From contig JAKQLT010000235.1 of assembly GCA_029567025.1 (NCBI GenBank), positions 1 through 16,868 on the forward strand: a DNA stretch of 16,868 nucleotides, read 5' to 3'. Below are positions 7,234 to 14,609 of this stretch, in pieces. Under the pieces are notes generated by a model. The model was given only the letters and a program-made list of their open reading frames with translations. It did not search any database and had not been told where the DNA came from. The stretch comes from Candidatus Omnitrophota bacterium. GTDB lineage: Bacteria; Omnitrophota; Gorgyraeia; Zapsychrales; Zapsychraceae. Within the stretch, counting starts at the first letter, position 1; each line of letters begins with the position of its first letter. A program made the position numbers and the translations under genes.

Positions 7234-7262
7234 TTGATTTTTAAAGTGAAATATTTTAAGAT
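7234..7262 (+). promoter_or_regulatory. Possible promoter of the thiazole operon
   Basis: TTGATT (7234-7239), a 17-nt spacer and TAAGAT (7257-7262) resemble a sigma-70 promoter. The expected start falls within a few bases of the thiS ATG at 7271, so the message would be leaderless or nearly so, consistent with the missing Shine-Dalgarno sequence. The whole gap between the XRE stop and thiS is 61 nt, too small for a TPP riboswitch. Confidence 0.4.
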
Positions 7263-7270
7263 ACACCATC

Positions 7271-7471
7271 ATGAAAATCATCTTAAACGGAAAAAAGAAA
7301 GTATTTAAAAATTCCCTAACGCTTTTAAAAATCATTCAACAATCATGCCGACAGCCCGAATATGTGATTGCGGAAGTCAATGGAAAAATCATCAAAAGCC
7401 CTCTTTGGGGAAAAACAACTATTAAAAATAACGATATTATCGAATTAGTCAGTTTTGTAGGCGGCGGATAA
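7271..7471 (+). CDS. thiS: ThiS sulfur-carrier protein
   Basis: Ubiquitin-fold sulfur carrier (66 residues) for thiazole synthesis. ThiF adenylates its C-terminal glycine, sulfur is loaded as a thiocarboxylate, and ThiG uses it. Seen: MKIILNG opening strand, a VNGKII stretch near 36-41, IKNNDIIELVSFVGGG at the end with the required terminal Gly-Gly. First gene of thiS-thiG-thiH-thiF, with thiG starting 5 nt after its stop. The GGCGGCGGA encoding the terminal glycines probably doubles as the ribosome binding site for thiG, a compact arrangement seen directly in the sequence. Confidence 0.93.
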   Translation: MKIILNGKKKVFKNSLTLLKIIQQSCRQPEYVIAEVNGKIIKSPLWGKTTIKNNDIIELVSFVGGG

Positions 7472-7476
7472 AATTT

Positions 7477-8271
7477 ATGGCAAACAAGAAAAACTTTTCA
7501 GATCCTCTTATTATCGCGGGAAAAAAATTCAAAAGCCGGTTTCTGTTAGGAACCGGAAAATTTCCTTCTAAAGAAATATTAAAACAATCCTTAAAAGAAT
7601 CTCAAACGGAAATTGTCACTGTCGCGCTTCGCCGGATTGATATCAAGCGCCACGAAGAAAACATCCTTCAATATATTCCTAAACATATCACGCTTTTAGT
7701 TAATACGTCCGGCGCGCGAAATGCTAAAGAAGCCGTGCGTATCGCGCATTTAGCACGCGAAAGCGGCTATGGAAATTGGATAAAAATAGAAGTGATTAAT
7801 GACAGCAAATATCTTTTACCGGATAATCATGAAACCCTTAAAGCGACTGAAGAATTAGCCAAAAACGGTTTTATCATTCTTCCTTATATAAGCCCTGATT
7901 TAAATATCGCGCGTGAACTTGTCAAAGCCGGCGCCGCAACCGTTATGCCGCTAGGATCTCTTATCGGGAGCAAACAAGGTTTAAAAACAAAAGAACTTAT
8001 AAAAATCCTTATCGATGAAATTGATATTCCCATTATTGTGGACGCGGGGATTGGATTTCCGTCGCAAGCCGCCGAAGCTATGGAAATGGGCGCGGACGCG
8101 GTTTTAGTCAATACGGCTGTAGCCACCGCTAAAGACGTTGTTAAAATTTCTAAAAGTTTCGCGCTCGCTACTGAAGCCGGCCGCTTAGCCTATTTACACG
8201 CTAATAAAGAAATAAAAAATATCGCTCAAGCCTCATCGCCTTTAACTGGCTTTCTTTACGATAAAAAATGA
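7477..8271 (+). CDS. thiG: ThiG thiazole synthase
   Basis: (beta/alpha)8-barrel enzyme that condenses 1-deoxy-D-xylulose 5-phosphate, dehydroglycine and ThiS thiocarboxylate into the thiazole phosphate of thiamine. 264 residues, the usual length. Seen: FLLGTGKFPS near the N-terminus (23-31), NTSGARNAKEAVRIA (76-90), the Schiff-base lysine K103 in WIKIEVI with the following E105, LPYISPDL, MPLGSLIGS, the phosphate-binding VDAGIGFPSQA segment and GADAVLVNTAVA. All core motifs look intact. The stop overlaps the thiH start (ATGA), so the two are translationally coupled, matching their function: ThiH supplies the dehydroglycine that ThiG consumes. Confidence 0.97.
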   Translation: MANKKNFSDPLIIAGKKFKSRFLLGTGKFPSKEILKQSLKESQTEIVTVALRRIDIKRHEENILQYIPKHITLLVNTSGARNAKEAVRIAHLARESGYGNWIKIEVINDSKYLLPDNHETLKATEELAKNGFIILPYISPDLNIARELVKAGAATVMPLGSLIGSKQGLKTKELIKILIDEIDIPIIVDAGIGFPSQAAEAMEMGADAVLVNTAVATAKDVVKISKSFALATEAGRLAYLHANKEIKNIAQASSPLTGFLYDKK

Positions 8272-9284
8272 TAACGCTTAACGAAATAAAAAAAATCCTG
8301 AATAATAACGATCCGTCGTTTTTAGAAGATTTAGCGCAGCAAGCTCAAATGTTAACGGAACAATATTTTGGACGAACTATTACGCTTTATATGCCGCTCT
8401 ATCTTTCGAATTATTGTAGCAGCCACTGCACTTATTGCGGATTTCACAGCCATCATAAAATCAAACGTTTTAAATTAACGCCTGATGAAATACGACGGGA
8501 AATGGCGTGCATTTCGGACAAAGGCATTGAAAATATCTTACTTTTAACCGGCGAATCGTATCAGGCGACTCCTTTGTCTTATCTGAAAGAAGCTGTTTTA
8601 ATCGCGAAAGAATTTTTTCCTAATATCGCGCTTGAAGTTCATCCAATGGATGAAAATGATTATAAAAGCCTAATTTTAGCGGGAGTTGACGGCATTACAA
8701 TCTATCAGGAAACATATAATAAAAAACGCTATCAAAAAGTTCATTTGAGCGGTAAAAAAAAGAATTATGATTATCGGCGGGAAACTCCCAAGCGCGCGGC
8801 CAAAGCCGGAATACGATCACTTTCCTTAGGAATTCTTTTAGGATTATCCGACGCTACCAAAGACCTTTATGAACTTTACAAACATTTAAAAGAAATGGAA
8901 AAAAACTTTCCAGCGGTTGAATATAATCTTTCTTTTCCGCGCTTACGGCCTATTCAAGGAAAAGATTTTGCCATTTGCGATGTCGATGATAAAACATTTA
9001 TAAAAATAATCTGTTTAACGCGTATTCTTTTTCCTCGTGTCGGGATAAATCTCTCGACCAGAGAAAACGCGCGATTACGGGATAATCTCTTAGGGCTTGG
9101 CATTACGCGCATGTCGGCAGAATCCAGCACTTTTGTCGGAGGATACGCGCAAAAATCTTTAAAAAATGACACACCGCAATTTGATATCAAAGACAGCCGA
9201 TCCGTTAAAGAAATCATTCAATTATTAAAAAAACGCCAATTTGATCCGGTTTTAACCGACTGGCGCAGAATAGAAACCTTTTAA
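8268..9284 (+). CDS. thiH: ThiH 2-iminoacetate synthase (radical SAM tyrosine lyase)
   Basis: Radical-SAM enzyme that splits tyrosine into dehydroglycine and p-cresol for thiazole formation, the anaerobic alternative to the oxygen-using glycine oxidase ThiO. Seen in 338 residues: the iron-sulfur triad C50-xxx-C54-xx-C57 in NYCSSHCTYCGF, the LLLTGE stretch (GGE-like motif), IYQETYNKKRYQKVHLSGKK, the SFPRLRP run and the LSTRE motif shared with E. coli ThiH. It is some 35-40 residues shorter than the E. coli enzyme, mainly at the N-terminus; the catalytic elements are all there. It overlaps thiG by 4 nt and is followed by thiF after 7 nt. An intact ThiH argues for anaerobic or low-oxygen growth. 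Confidence 0.96.
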   Translation: MITLNEIKKILNNNDPSFLEDLAQQAQMLTEQYFGRTITLYMPLYLSNYCSSHCTYCGFHSHHKIKRFKLTPDEIRREMACISDKGIENILLLTGESYQATPLSYLKEAVLIAKEFFPNIALEVHPMDENDYKSLILAGVDGITIYQETYNKKRYQKVHLSGKKKNYDYRRETPKRAAKAGIRSLSLGILLGLSDATKDLYELYKHLKEMEKNFPAVEYNLSFPRLRPIQGKDFAICDVDDKTFIKIICLTRILFPRVGINLSTRENARLRDNLLGLGITRMSAESSTFVGGYAQKSLKNDTPQFDIKDSRSVKEIIQLLKKRQFDPVLTDWRRIETF

Positions 9285-9291
9285 TTTCTCT

Positions 9292-9900
9292 ATGAACTTA
9301 TTTGAACACGGATTATTAAAATATTTCTCTAAAGAACAACTTAAAAAAATCCAATCCATCCATGTTGGCATTGGTGGCGCGGGCGGGCTTGGGTCTAATA
9401 TAGCAATAATGCTTGTGCGTAGCGGATTTAAATATTTAGAAATCCTTGATAAAGATATGATAGAGCCGTCAAATTTAAACCGTCAGCAATACTTCCTCAA
9501 TGAAATCGGAAAGAATAAAATTACAACGCTTAAAAAACGGCTTTTAGCCATCAATCCTCAAGCATATATCAAAACACATTCTGTTTTATGGACACCTCAA
9601 AACGGCTTAAGATTTTTTAAAAACTGTCCTATTATCGCCGAGGCATTTGACGGAAAAGAAAATAAACATTCTTTTGTTGAATTTTATCAAGATAAGGCAA
9701 AAATAATAGTGTCCGGCAATGGCATGGCAGGATTAAATAATAAAAAACCTCTGCGCGTTAAAACAATGGGAAATATTTATATAGTGGGCGATTATACAAC
9801 AGACGCCTCTTTAGGAAACCCGCCTTTAGCTCCGCGGGTAACAATGTGCGCAGCGATGATGGCGCAAATTATTTTAGACTATGCTTTATCCACACGATAA
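9292..9900 (+). CDS. thiF: ThiF-type adenylyltransferase for ThiS (short form)
   Basis: E1-like enzyme that adenylates the C-terminal glycine of ThiS with ATP. Seen in 202 residues: the nucleotide-binding GIGGAGGLGSN (26-36), D53/D55 after the second strand, the arginine-bearing SNLNRQQY (60-67), and the conserved aspartate D120 in EAFDG. This is the short ThiF form. It has no CxxC zinc pairs, and the crossover loop that bears the catalytic cysteine in E. coli ThiF is replaced by a direct run from the central sheet into the helix APRVTMCAAMMAQIIL. It therefore probably adenylates ThiS, with the sulfur chemistry done by another protein. Last of the four thi genes; no clear Shine-Dalgarno sequence. 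Confidence 0.93.
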   Translation: MNLFEHGLLKYFSKEQLKKIQSIHVGIGGAGGLGSNIAIMLVRSGFKYLEILDKDMIEPSNLNRQQYFLNEIGKNKITTLKKRLLAINPQAYIKTHSVLWTPQNGLRFFKNCPIIAEAFDGKENKHSFVEFYQDKAKIIVSGNGMAGLNNKKPLRVKTMGNIYIVGDYTTDASLGNPPLAPRVTMCAAMMAQIILDYALSTR

Positions 9901-9910
9901 ACCAAAACAA

Positions 9911-10888
9911 ATGTTAAAAACTATTTCTCTTCTTATCTTTTGTTTTATTATTTCCTTTTCAACTGCTCACGCTGATTTTAAAAAAGGCGGCTTATATTCT
10001 CAAGCCAGAAACGGCAATATTCCGGCGGTTAAAAAACTTCTCAAAGAAAAAGAAAATCAAAATCAAGAACGGCTTAATAAAGCGCTTGAAGCCGCTGTCT
10101 CGGGCCGGCGTATTGAAATGATAAAATTTCTCATCAAACAAGGCGCAAATCCCAATATGACAAGCGTCGGACCTTCGCCTTTATTAATCAACGCCATTAT
10201 GTATGGTTATTTTGAGGCTGCGAAAACATTGATCCTCTTAAAAGCAGATGTTAATGTTCAAGGCTATAAAAGGAACATTTCGGGTTTTCAAATTCATTGG
10301 CATTGGACACCTCTTATGGCGGCGGCCTATCACGGACAGTTCGAATTGATTAAACTCCTTATTAACAAAAAAGCGGACATCCATAAAGAAGGCTGGTCGC
10401 AATCATCGGACGATATTGAAACCGCCGCTGATATCGCAGCCTATTGCGGGCATATGGATATTTTAAATTTTCTTCTGAAAAAAGGCGCTACAATAAATCC
10501 GAATACTATTTTTAAAGTAGCGCGCGGCGGACACACACAAATCATGGAATTACTTTTAAAAAAGAATGAAGACATCAACCGTCCAGGCCCTATTGAAGAA
10601 AAAACACTTTTAATGGAAGCAAGCTGGTGGGGACATAAAGAAATCATCGAACTTCTTCTTAAAAATGGCGCGCAAATCAATAAGACCGATACGCGCGGTT
10701 ACACAGCGCTGAGTGAAGCCGTGAGTTCAACACGTGATGATTTCTTTAACCAAAGAGAAATTGTGAAACTTCTTATTGATAATGGCGCGGATGTGAATCA
10801 GCCGGATTTTTTAGGCATTACGCCGTTAATGCGGGCGAATAAAACGGACATCATTAAACTTTTGATTGATAATGGCGCGAAAGATTAA
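9911..10888 (+). CDS. Exported ankyrin-repeat protein
   Basis: About 325 residues from the ATG at 9911. An upstream in-frame ATG at 9881 lies inside thiF and would put ten residues before the signal peptide, so the later start is preferred. Seen: a signal peptide (MLKT, hydrophobic core to residue 16, AHA|D cleavage near 21/22), then roughly nine ankyrin repeats of 26-38 residues carrying the usual TPLMAAAYHG, IIELLLKNGA and IVKLLIDNGADVN units. The last repeats share near-identical DNA (a 15-nt run at 10775-10789 and 10865-10879), suggesting recent repeat duplication. Ankyrin repeats bind proteins; as it is exported, it acts in the periplasm, envelope or outside. It begins 10 nt after thiF and is probably co-transcribed, but has no evident link to thiamine. 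Confidence 0.88.
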   Translation: MLKTISLLIFCFIISFSTAHADFKKGGLYSQARNGNIPAVKKLLKEKENQNQERLNKALEAAVSGRRIEMIKFLIKQGANPNMTSVGPSPLLINAIMYGYFEAAKTLILLKADVNVQGYKRNISGFQIHWHWTPLMAAAYHGQFELIKLLINKKADIHKEGWSQSSDDIETAADIAAYCGHMDILNFLLKKGATINPNTIFKVARGGHTQIMELLLKKNEDINRPGPIEEKTLLMEASWWGHKEIIELLLKNGAQINKTDTRGYTALSEAVSSTRDDFFNQREIVKLLIDNGADVNQPDFLGITPLMRANKTDIIKLLIDNGAKD

Positions 10889-10905
10889 AGCGATCAAACT
10901 ATATT

Positions 10906-11604
10906 CTACGATTTTTTACGACGCACCATGATGGCGATAAACGATAAAATAAAAATTACCCCAAAATAAAAGAAACTCCCCAACGTTACAGCCGGATTGC
11001 GCTGAAAATAATCAAACGCAATCATCGGATTCTGAAAATACCCTTCTCCCACGCCGGCAATAATATATTGAATCCAAAAAATACGAAACGGCGAGAAAAC
11101 TAAAGCGATAAAAAAATATTTTTTAAAAGAAACTTCTGATAAACCCACGCCAATATCCAAAAAACGAAAAGGCACTAAAGGATTGAGGCGTAATGCGATA
11201 AGCCCCAACGCGCTTTTTGTCTTTTTTGTCTTCTCTAAATCATCTTGAGAAATCTTAAATTTCTGGGCAATAAAATCGCGGCCTAAATATCGGCTTATAT
11301 GAAAAAAGATAATACAATTACCTAATTCCCCCAGCCACACGAATAGAGTGCTGAGCCCAGGTCCAAAAAGTAACGCCGCAACAATGCGTAAGATATCTTT
11401 AGGCCCAAACCAGATAAAAGTCGTTAAAAAAATATAAAGAATAATAAAAATAATACCGGCTAATACGGGTGAAAATTGTTGGATAAACTGTTGATACGCC
11501 TTTAAATCCACATGCACACTTTTGCCTAAAAATAATAAAATCGCGATAATAATAAAAAATAAAAAAAATTTGATAATAGAAGAATGTGCCGACGTTTTAT
11601 TCAT
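10906..11604 (-). CDS. VTT-domain (TVP38/TMEM64-type) inner-membrane protein
   Basis: Integral membrane protein of the VTT/TVP38 group, related to DedA proteins and to eukaryotic lipid scramblases; the exact substrate is not predictable. Seen, numbered from the ATG at 11604: membrane segments near 11-27, 47-66, a re-entrant-type region LFGPGLSTLFVWLG (79-92) leading to FFHISRYLGRDF, then the second hallmark LRLNPLVPFRFLDIG (139-153), and further membrane helices at about 163-185 and 205-228, ending in basic RRKKS. An ATG at 11631 would add nine residues and increase the overlap with mnmG from 8 to 35 nt; I prefer the shorter start. It follows mnmG in the same operon and converges on the ankyrin gene with only 17 nt between and no clear terminator. 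Confidence 0.88.
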   Translation of the reverse strand: MNKTSAHSSIIKFFLFFIIIAILLFLGKSVHVDLKAYQQFIQQFSPVLAGIIFIILYIFLTTFIWFGPKDILRIVAALLFGPGLSTLFVWLGELGNCIIFFHISRYLGRDFIAQKFKISQDDLEKTKKTKSALGLIALRLNPLVPFRFLDIGVGLSEVSFKKYFFIALVFSPFRIFWIQYIIAGVGEGYFQNPMIAFDYFQRNPAVTLGSFFYFGVIFILSFIAIMVRRKKS

Positions 11605-13492
11605 ATTGTTTATGCTCTTTTTTCTGTTCATTTCTCTTTTTTAAATAAATCATCAAAACCGTGATTGCCGCTGGCGTGACTCCGGAAATCCGATGCGCTT
11701 GTCCCAAATTCATTGGCTCAAAAGTTTTTAATTTCTGACGAATTTCTTTGGACAAACTGGGAATCGCCTCATAATCAATATCAGCAGGAATCTTGATATT
11801 CTCAATATATTTAAATCGCTCCACATCTTTTTGCTGGCGCAAAATAAATCCTTCATATTTAATTTCATAAGTAATTTGTTCAATAACTTTCGATGATAAA
11901 CCTTTAAGACTAGGGTCGATTTTCTCTATTATTTTAAAATTAATTTCTGGGCGTTTTAATATATCACTTAAAAATGCAGGTTGTCGTAAAAAAGCGCTCG
12001 GTACACTTTCTAAAATATCATTAACCTCACGCGAGACAGAAACTTTTTTTGTCCGCAAATAATGAATTTTATTGTCAATAAGTTTATATTTTTCCTGAAT
12101 GTTCTCATAATTTTCTTGGCTCATCAATCCTAAATCATAGGCGTATTTTCCTAATCGCTTGTCCGCATTATCTTCTCGCACAATGAGACGATATTCCACA
12201 CGCGAAGTAAACATCCGATACGGTTCTTCGGTCCCTTTCGTTACCAAATCATCTATTAAAACGCCGATATACGCTTCATCCCGACGTAAAATAAACGGCT
12301 GTTGACCTTTAATCTTTAACGCGGCATTAATCCCGGCCATAATCCCTTGAGCCGCGGCCTCTTCATAACCGGTGGTGCCATTAATTTGACCTGCTAAAAA
12401 TAATCCCTTAATCTTTTTTGTTTCTAAAGACGCCTTTAAAGATGTCGGCGGAACAACTGCATGCTCAATCGAATAACCGTAACGATTAAATGTGACATGC
12501 TCTAATCCTTTAATAGAGCGGACAAATTCTTCCTGAACTTCAGCCGGAAGTCCCGTCGATATACCATTGGGATAATATTCATCTGTGTCTAAACCTTCCG
12601 GTTCTAAAAAGACCTGATGACTTTTTTTATCGGCAAACTTTTTTAATTTATCCTCTATGGACGGGCAATAACGCACGCCGGTTGATTGAATTTGCCCGGA
12701 ATACATCGGCGATAAATGCATATTTTTTTTAATAATCTCATGTGTGATTTCACTCGTGTGCGTAATATGGCAAGCCAATAATTTCTGCGTTTGAGGAATT
12801 TCGGGCGTGCGAAAAGAAAAAGGCACGGGAGGATTATCAGAATATTGCGCTTCTAAAGAAGAAAAATCAATGGTTTTTCCGTCAAGACGCGGAGGCGTTC
12901 CTGTCTTAAAAGATAATAATTCAAATCCCATATTCTTTAAACTTTCTGCTAACGCACAGCACGCCGGCTCATCAATACGTCCGCCAGGTGTAATATTTTT
13001 ACCGCGATGAATGCGTCCGTTTAAAAATGTACCCGCCGCAATGACAAGCGCTTGGCAAGAAATTTCTTTTCCTTTTTTTGTCTTAATCCCAGCGACTTTT
13101 ACATCTTTGAGAATAATTTCTATAGCCTCATCTTCCAAAACATCCAAATTCTCCTGATGACGAACCACGTCCTGCATATACAGTTTATATTGTTTTCTAT
13201 CGGACTGACAACGCGAAGAACGAACAGCCGATCCTTTGGACGCATTTAATTGACGAAACTGAATACCGGTTCTATCAGCGGCCAATCCCATTTCTCCGCC
13301 TAAAACATCAATTTCCTTAACTAATTGGCCTTTCCCTACGCCGCCGATTGCTGGATTGCAACTCATCTGACCAATAGTATCAAAAAATAATGTGACCATT
13401 AAAGTAGCACATCCCATACGGCTGGATACAAGAGCCGCTTCAATGCCCGCATGGCCGCCGCCAATCACAATACAATCATAATGATTTTTCAT
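11597..13492 (-). CDS. mnmG: MnmG/GidA tRNA uridine-5-carboxymethylaminomethyl modification enzyme
   Basis: FAD- and NADH-dependent subunit that, with the GTPase MnmE, modifies C5 of wobble U34 in certain tRNAs. 631 residues, normal length. Seen: the dinucleotide-binding VIGGGHAGIEAA (9-20), CNPAIGGVGKG (45-55; C45 matches a conserved family cysteine), LNASKGSAVRSSR (82-94), the second conserved cysteine C276 in GVRYCPSIEDK, GLFLAGQINGTTGYEEAAAQG (given here by its core, AGQINGTTGYEEAA), FTSRVEYRL, and the C-terminal ISGVTPAA used for MnmE and tRNA contact. No defects were found. mnmE is not in the window. It has its own strong promoter downstream of lacI-type gene and lacks a clear Shine-Dalgarno sequence. 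Confidence 0.98.
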   Translation of the reverse strand: MKNHYDCIVIGGGHAGIEAALVSSRMGCATLMVTLFFDTIGQMSCNPAIGGVGKGQLVKEIDVLGGEMGLAADRTGIQFRQLNASKGSAVRSSRCQSDRKQYKLYMQDVVRHQENLDVLEDEAIEIILKDVKVAGIKTKKGKEISCQALVIAAGTFLNGRIHRGKNITPGGRIDEPACCALAESLKNMGFELLSFKTGTPPRLDGKTIDFSSLEAQYSDNPPVPFSFRTPEIPQTQKLLACHITHTSEITHEIIKKNMHLSPMYSGQIQSTGVRYCPSIEDKLKKFADKKSHQVFLEPEGLDTDEYYPNGISTGLPAEVQEEFVRSIKGLEHVTFNRYGYSIEHAVVPPTSLKASLETKKIKGLFLAGQINGTTGYEEAAAQGIMAGINAALKIKGQQPFILRRDEAYIGVLIDDLVTKGTEEPYRMFTSRVEYRLIVREDNADKRLGKYAYDLGLMSQENYENIQEKYKLIDNKIHYLRTKKVSVSREVNDILESVPSAFLRQPAFLSDILKRPEINFKIIEKIDPSLKGLSSKVIEQITYEIKYEGFILRQQKDVERFKYIENIKIPADIDYEAIPSLSKEIRQKLKTFEPMNLGQAHRISGVTPAAITVLMIYLKKRNEQKKEHKQYE

Positions 13493-13524
13493 AAATAAAC
13501 TTTTTTAAACAGATAATTTTATTG

Positions 13525-13560
13525 TTTCACAAATGTAACGTGAAAAGGATGTTTTGTCAA
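13525..13560 (-). promoter_or_regulatory. mnmG promoter with an inverted repeat over the -10
   Basis: On the minus strand TTGACA (-35, 13560-13555), a 17-nt spacer and TACATT (-10, 13537-13532) form a good sigma-70 promoter in the 86-nt gap between the LacI-type gene and mnmG. A perfect TTTCAC-N9-GTGAAA inverted repeat (13525-13545) straddles the -10, a position typical of a repressor site. The binding factor is unknown, and the centre lacks the CpG expected of a LacI-family operator. Confidence 0.65.
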
Positions 13561-13578
13561 GAAAGGAGCGTGAGGCGT

Positions 13579-14583
13579 TTATCCTCGGGCGGGACCACAA
13601 GAATCGCGAACAACAAGCTCTGGCTTTAAGATAATCTTTTGGGGAATATCCTGCTTACCTTTCATAATATCATATAAATATCGCACAGCGTCTTTCGCCA
13701 TTTCAAATAAAGGCTGTTTTACTGTCGTTAATGCGACTGATCCATAAAGGCAAATCGGATTATCATCAAACCCTATAACGGAAATATCCTCTGGAACCTT
13801 AAGCCCATGCTCTAAAAAGACAGCGATAGATTCTAATGCCATATCATCACTCGCCGCGAAAACAGCCGTAGGGCGGTCGGACAATGCGACGATTTTCTCT
13901 GCCGCTTCACGTGCGGAGCGTCGAGAATAATCTCCTTTTAAAATATGATCTTCGGGCAAAGGAATTTGTTTCTTCTTTAAAATCCGCGTTAATCCATGCA
14001 AACGCTGAAACCCGGATTGCGTGTTGATATCGCCCGTAATCGTAGCAATCTTTTTATGCCCAAACCCAACAAGATAATCTCCGGCGATCTCGCCACCTAA
14101 CACATTATCAACAGCGATATAATTCACATCCATATCTTCAACTTTATGATTGACCACAAAACACGGCGTTCCATTGGCTAAAGCTATTTCTACTTGTTTT
14201 CTATTTTCAATGACATCCGCGAATACAATACCGCCCACATGCGACGTATTTAACGGATTTAGCCCGTTGGTAATATGAAAAATCATGTCCATCTGAAAAG
14301 TCTCGCAGGAATGTCCCACCCCACGAATAACTTCAATCGCGTAAAAAGAATGAAAAATTCCGGGATACCCAGGAATCACAAGTCCAATAGAATTTTTAAC
14401 GCCACTGGCCAACCGTTGAGCCGTGACATCAGGTTGAAAATTCAAATGAGCAATAGCTTCTTCAACGCGAATACGATTTTTTTTAGAAACAGTCGGCACA
14501 TTGTTAATGACACGCGATACTGTTGTGATAGAAACTCCGGCTCGTTTCGCGACATCATTAATACTTATTCTTTTTTTGGACAT
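13579..14583 (-). CDS. LacI-family transcriptional regulator
   Basis: 334 residues in LacI/GalR architecture. Residues 6-52 form the HTH: ISINDVAKRAGVSITTVSRV is followed by INNVPTVS. The hinge helix is at 53-61 (VTAQRLASG), where L58 matches the minor-groove leucine of the family. The effector domain, a periplasmic-binding-protein fold, spans about 64-330, with typical TAVFAASDDMALE and DISVIGFDDNP motifs and the C-terminal PELVVRDSC. The ligand cannot be read from the sequence; families with this layout usually sense sugars or nucleosides. No sugar transporter or glycosidase adjoins it. Instead it follows a coiled-coil envelope gene by 26 nt on the same strand, so both are likely one transcript. 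Its ATG is preceded by only a weak AAAG ribosome binding site. Confidence 0.93.
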   Translation of the reverse strand: MSKKRISINDVAKRAGVSITTVSRVINNVPTVSKKNRIRVEEAIAHLNFQPDVTAQRLASGVKNSIGLVIPGYPGIFHSFYAIEVIRGVGHSCETFQMDMIFHITNGLNPLNTSHVGGIVFADVIENRKQVEIALANGTPCFVVNHKVEDMDVNYIAVDNVLGGEIAGDYLVGFGHKKIATITGDINTQSGFQRLHGLTRILKKKQIPLPEDHILKGDYSRRSAREAAEKIVALSDRPTAVFAASDDMALESIAVFLEHGLKVPEDISVIGFDDNPICLYGSVALTTVKQPLFEMAKDAVRYLYDIMKGKQDIPQKIILKPELVVRDSCGPARG

Positions 14584-14609
14584 AATATTCTTTAAAATAT
14601 CGTGAAAGA

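Noticed and set aside
7210..7270. TPP riboswitch before thiS
   Set aside because: The gap is only 61 nt and contains no conserved TPP-element sequence.
9881..9910. Upstream ATG as the start of the ankyrin gene
   Set aside because: It would overlap thiF by 20 nt and place ten polar residues before an otherwise normal signal peptide.
10886..10925. Bidirectional terminator between the convergent ankyrin and VTT genes
   Set aside because: Only 17 nt separate the stops and no stable stem followed by T-runs could be drawn.
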